Source of the DNA: Basidiobolus heterosporus B8920
Lineage: Eukaryota > Basidiobolomycota > Basidiobolomycetes > Basidiobolales > Basidiobolaceae
NCBI GenBank assembly: GCA_000697455.1
Contig: JNET01034487.1
Span: forward strand, 1 to 10,408
DNA length: 10,408 nucleotides
Direction: 5' to 3'
Below the pieces are notes generated by a model. The model worked only from the letters and a program-made list of their open reading frames with translations, had not been told where the DNA came from and made no database searches. The position numbers and the translations under genes were made by a program. Below are positions 6,892 through 10,408 of the stretch, piece by piece. The stretch's first letter is position 1. Each line of letters starts with the position of its first letter.

Positions 6892-7836
6892 ATGGGTCTC
6901 TTCAAATACAGTGTCGTTCTTGTCCAAGCAATCGCCATGCTCATGGTAGATCCCAGTTCTGCCTATGTGTATAAGACCACAAAAACCGTAACAAGCCAGA
7001 GCTGGGAGAATGTTCAAGATCTTGGATTCTCTCGTATCTCAGTTGGTTTAGACGATACGGCCTGGGCCATCACCTCTGGACAAGAACTTTATCGTAACAC
7101 TGATGGAAAGAGATGGGCACGTATTCCTGGAAGTCTTTCGGATATCTCTGCAATTAATGCCAACGTGGCTTGGGGAGTTAGTCCCAACAATATCATCTAT
7201 CGTTATCAGAACGGCCAATGGTTCACGGTTAACGGCAAACTGACCACCATTTCAGCCGCAGTCCATGATGAATACGTTCAGAATGTTGAGCATATTTGGG
7301 GAATTAGTCCATCCAATTCTCTCTGGTACTGCTACTACCAAAGAACTACTCGAGGTTGCTACTGGAAGAATATCAGCAAGCCAAACCAACTACGAGTCAT
7401 GGCTGTAGCATCCGCTGGTGATGGTACCGCGTTTGCCTTGTTTGATGTACGTGATGCTACTGGGTATGTGATGTACAGATGGAACGGTTCAAGCTGGTCG
7501 TTAATTGACGAACGCCTCGTTCAAATTCAAGCAACATCAAATCGTAGAATCATTGGTGTCAATGCTCTTGGCGAAGTTCGTATATTCAACGTAGATGATA
7601 ACACTTGGAAAACCATCAATAGTTTCAGTAGCACTAGATCTTTCTTTGCCGCAGCTGGTGTAAATGCTTGGATTTTGTCTAGGAAGCAGTTAGATGGTGA
7701 TGGTGGAGGTAGCAACGCTGGAGGTAGCAACGCTGATGAATCTTCAACTGATGGAGGCTACGGCGGCAAAGGACAGGGTGGTGGAAGTGAGACTGATGTT
7801 AGTTACGAAACAGTTTATGAAACCATTGATGGATAG
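6892..7836 (+). CDS. Secreted tectonin-type beta-propeller lectin
   Basis: Single exon, 314 residues. The N-terminus MGLFKYSVVLVQAIAMLMVD, then PSSA, is a signal peptide with likely cleavage after A24. Residues 38-266 form about six tectonin repeats of 33-45 residues, each with a W near its start and a second hydrophobic strand: for example KRWARIPGSLSDISAINANV with AWGVSPNNIIYR, then QWFTVNGKLTTISA with HIWGISPSNSLW, SWSLIDERLVQIQA, and TWKTINSFSS with AAGVNAWIL. Tectonin propellers (Physarum tectonins, Laccaria tectonin, fish-egg lectin) bind glycans such as lipopolysaccharide or methylated sugars; a similar role outside the cell is inferred. Residues 267-314 are a Gly/Ser/Asp-rich tail with two 15-base tandem repeats and an acidic, Tyr-containing end (YETVYETIDG). 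No GPI or membrane signal is seen. The frame is open up to ATG 6718, but a TATA box falls inside that extension, and a signal peptide starts at 6892; ATG 6802 is a less likely alternative. Confidence 0.85.
   Translation: MGLFKYSVVLVQAIAMLMVDPSSAYVYKTTKTVTSQSWENVQDLGFSRISVGLDDTAWAITSGQELYRNTDGKRWARIPGSLSDISAINANVAWGVSPNNIIYRYQNGQWFTVNGKLTTISAAVHDEYVQNVEHIWGISPSNSLWYCYYQRTTRGCYWKNISKPNQLRVMAVASAGDGTAFALFDVRDATGYVMYRWNGSSWSLIDERLVQIQATSNRRIIGVNALGEVRIFNVDDNTWKTINSFSSTRSFFAAAGVNAWILSRKQLDGDGGGSNAGGSNADESSTDGGYGGKGQGGGSETDVSYETVYETIDG
7705..7734 (+). repeat. 15-base tandem duplication in the tectonin C-tail
   Basis: GGAGGTAGCAACGCT is present twice head to tail, in frame, coding for two GGSNA pentapeptides. 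It lengthens the flexible glycine-rich tail and is likely to vary in copy number. Confidence 0.9.
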
Positions 7837-7874
7837 ATGTATATTTACACAACTTCTCGCCTAACGCGAAGCGT

Positions 7875-7880
7875 AATAAA
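7875..7880 (+). terminator. Probable polyadenylation signal of the tectonin gene
   Basis: AATAAA 39 bases after the TAG stop, followed by TTTGTT. Spacing is usual for a fungal 3' UTR. Confidence 0.5.
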
Positions 7881-7984
7881 TTTGTTAACTAAACTCCTAA
7901 GCTTGTACAATCCCTATGAACAAATGTTGCTTCTTGTGGCGAATCTCTTCTGAATGCCATCATTTTGTCGATACTTGCAACTTG

Positions 7985-8050
7985 CCCTAACCCTAAGTAT
8001 GGGTGCGGATCATGAACATTGAAATGAACATCTCAACCCTAACACCCTTA
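7985..8050. promoter_or_regulatory. Telomere-repeat-like boxes upstream of the SSH4-like gene
   Basis: Two perfect CCCTAA units in a row at 7985-7996, then ACCCTAACACCCTTA at 8036-8050, lying 158-223 bases before the ATG. Promoter telo-boxes bound by Myb-type telobox proteins (Tbf1/Teb1 class) are known in fungi; binding here is inferred. Confidence 0.45.
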
Positions 8051-8207
8051 ATCGATACAGGCTCAGGTTGTACAAACAAGCCAAACAAACATTGCCAAAT
8101 AAGGACCGATTATCGTGGAAAGCCAAGCCTACAATAGTTTGTCAGTTTGAACAAATAAGTATACGTTGGTCTCTTTCAACAGATGAACTGAAGTAGGATT
8201 ACTTGCT

Positions 8208-9470
8208 ATGCCGAACGGGTTGAATTTCCACTGTTTGCTCATGTTAATTGTTGTGTACCCTGACAAAGCAGAAGCCATAGGCCCATTCAACAATATAGTT
8301 CTGATAATCGTGTTGGTAGTCATGCTGCTGGTTTCGTTGATCGTCGTTGCTTTGTGTAGGCTGTTGCCATTAAGCCGCAAAGAGCCTACTGAGTCCGAGG
8401 TTTCCCAAGTAGAGCGATTTGATGAAAATCCAAAGGCGAAAAAACACTCGAGTATCCCATCGAATTGGTCAGAAACTGATATCCGTAGTTACCTACTCGC
8501 GCGCACTTTTGAACAGCAGTTTCCACCCAAGAATCCAGATATCACTTCTGACGAATTTTCTCTGATAAATGAGAAAGGAGTGGAGGCGTGGGAGATGGAA
8601 AAACACCCTTACATGAATGTGGTCATCAATGATAAAACCGAACTTACTTTTCTAGATGGTGACTGTTGTGTGCAAAGCAACCTTCCGTTTCCACCATGGA
8701 CAGATGTGTGCTACTTTGAGATAAAAATTTGCGAAAAACCTGCAGATACGAGGATCGCAATAGGAGCGACCTCGAAACCATATCCTTCATGGAGATTTCC
8801 AGGTAGTTGTTCAGTTATTCAATCAGCTACTGGCCCACATACTTAGCTTTATTTAGGTCTAAACAAGCATTCGGTAGGATATTACTCAACAGGCCATACA
8901 TTTTGTAATGACTCTTTTGAGGGGAAACCTTATAGTACTTCATATAATGAAGGGGACATCATAGGCTGCGGCTATCGAACACAATCCGGATCAGTCTTTT
9001 TTACGCGAAATGGCGAGAAAATGAAGCCAGCAATTACTAGGTTTCATCACGGGATTTATCCAGCTGTGGCAGCCAACGGGCCTTGTACTTTACAGGTCAA
9101 TTTTGGTCAACTCGGGTTTGTCCTTGTAGAGGCGAATGTGAAGAAATGGGGGTTTGGACCAGTACTCGAAACAAGGCCACCACCAGCTTATGGAATCACG
9201 GAAAACGCACAGGCAGTAGAAAGCGAAAGTGATTACAACGAAGATGAACTTTCCTTCCTACAGATCCCTAGACGTTACCGAAACGTTAGTCAAACAAACA
9301 TGTCCTCCCGAAACATTTCTCGCAATTCTTTAAGTTTTTTGTCAGAGTTTTCAATTTCTATATTTGATGATGAAGCAAGTCAACCAGAAATACCGGCCTC
9401 CGAAGTGGTTCCCCCACCTCCAGCATATTCTTCAGGGCGTATCGAATCCGAGACTCGCTTACCCAATTAA
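8208..9470 (+). CDS. SSH4: SSH4/EAR1-like endosomal membrane SPRY protein, Rsp5 adaptor
   Basis: In yeast, Ssh4 and Ear1 are endosomal/vacuolar membrane proteins that recruit the ubiquitin ligase Rsp5 through PPxY motifs so that cargo proteins are ubiquitinated and sorted to the vacuole. Exons 8208-8802 and 8857-9470 join to 402 residues. Features in order: hydrophobic N-terminus (5-17) and a strong membrane span (30-50, NIVLIIVLVVMLLVSLIVV), a cytosolic linker, then the B30.2/SPRY domain (about 125-300), including NLPFPPWTDVCYFEIKI, TRIAIGATSKPYPSWRFPG joined to LNKHSVGYYSTG, and GDIIGCGYRTQSGSVFFTRN. The block GFVLVEANVKKWGFGP is close to the yeast proteins. Two PPAY motifs at 307-310 and 386-389 match WW-domain ligands. 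Between them is a Ser/Arg/Asn-rich linker likely to be phosphorylated. ATG 8208 is the first after an in-frame TGA at 8184 and lies just before the membrane span. Length is somewhat shorter than yeast Ssh4. Confidence 0.9.
8803..8856 (+). other. Intron of the SSH4-like gene
   Basis: 54 bases, GTAGTT donor after CCAG, acceptor ATTTAG, phase 1. It interrupts the SPRY domain between WRFPG and LNKHSVGYYSTG; removing it restores the conserved domain. A nearer TTAG acceptor gives the wrong frame. Confidence 0.9.
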
Positions 9471-9838
9471 ATACGAGCATATAGATATTGTTATCAGCCT
9501 CAATTGTGACCATTCTCTCGGCTTTTCCTGTGACTGAGACAAATCAAGCAATGGCTCTAGATCAAATCAACACTGGCCCAAACACATACTCTCTGCCATC
9601 CAGGCCATTAGGAAACAATGAGCACGTCAGCTAAGAATTGAACAGAATCACTGGTCCCATAATTGTAGTCAAAACCGATCCAATAAAATAGTTTGCCATT
9701 TTTCTTTTTCTTATCAGGACAAGACAGTCACATTCTAATTATTCTCGAGGCCCTATTCTAGTCACATTCAGCTGAGATTTCTACGTGATAGCTTGAGCCT
9801 GCAAGAAACAAGAACGTGGAATAAACAACGTACGACAA
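9471..9838. other. Intergenic region before the phosphodiesterase-like gene
   Basis: It contains the SSH4-like 3' UTR and the upstream region of the next gene. AATAAA occurs at 9682-9687, preceded by CC to make a CCAAT-like CCAATAAA, so it may serve either end. A 10-base string, AGTCACATTC, occurs twice 34 bases apart at 9726-9735 and 9760-9769, a possible paired regulatory site. No coding frame or RNA gene is visible. Confidence 0.5.
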
Positions 9839-10408
9839 ATGCGCTTATCTTTTACGGGGAGTAGTAAACCTCCACCATCGCCTACTGTGTCCTCTTCCTC
9901 TGAGGACTTCAACTCGAGTGATTGTGCGATTCTTTTGGTAGACCGTCTGTATAAACCAGGAACGTATCACCTAACCCCGTATGGATCTCCCCAGCCATCT
10001 CCTATTAAGGAGAAATATAAAGATGCTTTCGAAGGTTATGATTGCAATACTCCTGGCTGTATCAATTGTCAAAAACATGACCGTTCCGGAACTTCTGGGC
10101 TCATGCAAGATTTGCTAGAGACGTACAAACAAGGTAGTGTTTTGAGACTTCTATGGTTATGGCAACTTACACTCTAATGTTCTTCAAGTGACCACTGTTA
10201 CAACGGGAAACGCCGCTTTGTCATCTCTTCATGAATTATCAAGTCCCACAGGCTATACGATTCTTTTAATTGACCTCGATAATTACATCACTCAAGGCCA
10301 CAGAAGCGACAGCTTGAAACAAGTTGGCAGAAATCCCGATAATCTTTATGGTTTGGAATTATTGAGTGTAGTTGTTAAAGAAATTGAGTTGGGGGTCATC
10401 TCCAATGT
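9839..10408 (+). CDS. Probable PDE2-like cyclic-nucleotide phosphodiesterase, N-terminal part
   Basis: Exons 9839-10133 and 10189 to the window end join in frame to 171 complete residues; the catalytic HD region would lie beyond the window, so the call rests on the N-terminus alone. After a Ser/Pro-rich start (SSKPPPSPTVSSSS) comes a hydrophobic strand, CAILLVDRLY, a Cys-bearing loop (YDCNTPGCINC: C69, C74, C77), a helix LMQDLLETYKQ, then the run VTTVTTGNAALSSL, YTILLIDLDNYI and YGLELLSVVVKEIELGVISN. This order of strand, helix, LLIDL strand and xGLELL helix is that of a response-regulator receiver fold. Fungal high-affinity cAMP phosphodiesterases (PDE2 class) carry a similar degenerate receiver-like region, with a YGxxLLQHxxxE segment, before the HD domain, which is why I favour that call. 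A different receiver-domain protein is the alternative. If correct, it would lower cAMP and restrain protein kinase A signalling. Confidence 0.5.
10134..10188 (+). other. Intron of the phosphodiesterase-like gene
   Basis: 55 bases, GTAGTG donor after CAAG, CTCTAATG branch site, acceptor TTCTTCAAG, phase 1. Removal links the helix ending ETYKQ to VTTVTTGNAALSSL, giving a continuous receiver-like fold; reading through stops within 15 codons. Confidence 0.75.

Larger units (their letters stand above)
7837..8207. other. Intergenic region with SSH4-like gene promoter
   Basis: It holds the tectonin 3' UTR and the upstream region of the SSH4-like gene. The notable content is two telomere-like clusters (CCCTAACCCTAA at 7985-7996 and ACCCTAACACCCTTA at 8036-8050). 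No TATA box is clear here. A CTCTTTCAACAG string at 8171-8182 could be the acceptor of a 5'-UTR intron, but no matching donor is obvious. Confidence 0.55.

Noticed and set aside
7985-7996. Telomere or chromosome end
   Set aside because: Only two units are present and ordinary genes lie on both sides, so this is an internal motif.
9726-9769. AGTCACATTC repeated twice as a transposon target duplication
   Set aside because: Only 24 bases lie between the copies, with no element inside; a paired regulatory site or chance is more likely.

Overview
The window looks like nuclear DNA of a fungus, probably an early-diverging (zygomycete-grade) lineage. The genes are broken by short GT-AG introns (54-71 bases) with fungal branch sites (CTAAT, CTAAC) near the acceptor. 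Two of the recognisable families are typical of fungi: an SSH4/EAR1-type Rsp5 adaptor and a PDE2-like protein. TTAGGG-type telomere-like motifs occur as isolated boxes. The lineage call is inference; nothing here fixes the species.

Layout: (1) 1-1383, +, the 3' part of QCR2, core subunit 2 of mitochondrial complex III, with two introns. (2) 1779-2606, -, an unrecognised two-exon gene for a predicted secreted Ser/Pro-rich protein, convergent with QCR2. (3) 2607-4207, a long gene-poor stretch with three separate short perfect or near-perfect tandem duplications, ending in a clear TATA promoter. (4) 4208-4609, +, a three-exon gene, below usual ORF length cut-offs, for a 90-residue basic protein of unknown role. 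(5) 5159-6142, +, a protein resembling the N-terminal, non-catalytic half of a transposase-like family, apparently intact and free-standing. (6) 6892-7836, +, a secreted six-repeat tectonin beta-propeller (lectin-like) whose start is decided by a TATA box inside the longer open frame. (7) 8208-9470, +, an SSH4/EAR1-like membrane SPRY protein with two PPxY motifs, one intron, and telomere-like boxes upstream. (8) 9839-10408 (cut by the window end), +, the N-terminal part of a probable PDE2-like cAMP phosphodiesterase, carrying a receiver-like fold and one intron.

The genes do not form an obvious pathway; the order is that of an ordinary fungal chromosome arm with housekeeping genes (QCR2, SSH4, PDE) separated by lineage-specific ones. 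The most distinctive points are the free-standing transposase-half protein, the tectonin gene, a shared promoter layout (TATA about 109-116 bases before the ATG in three unrelated genes), and the newly reconstructed three-exon small gene. I do not see a clear multi-gene system such as a defence island or biosynthetic cluster.
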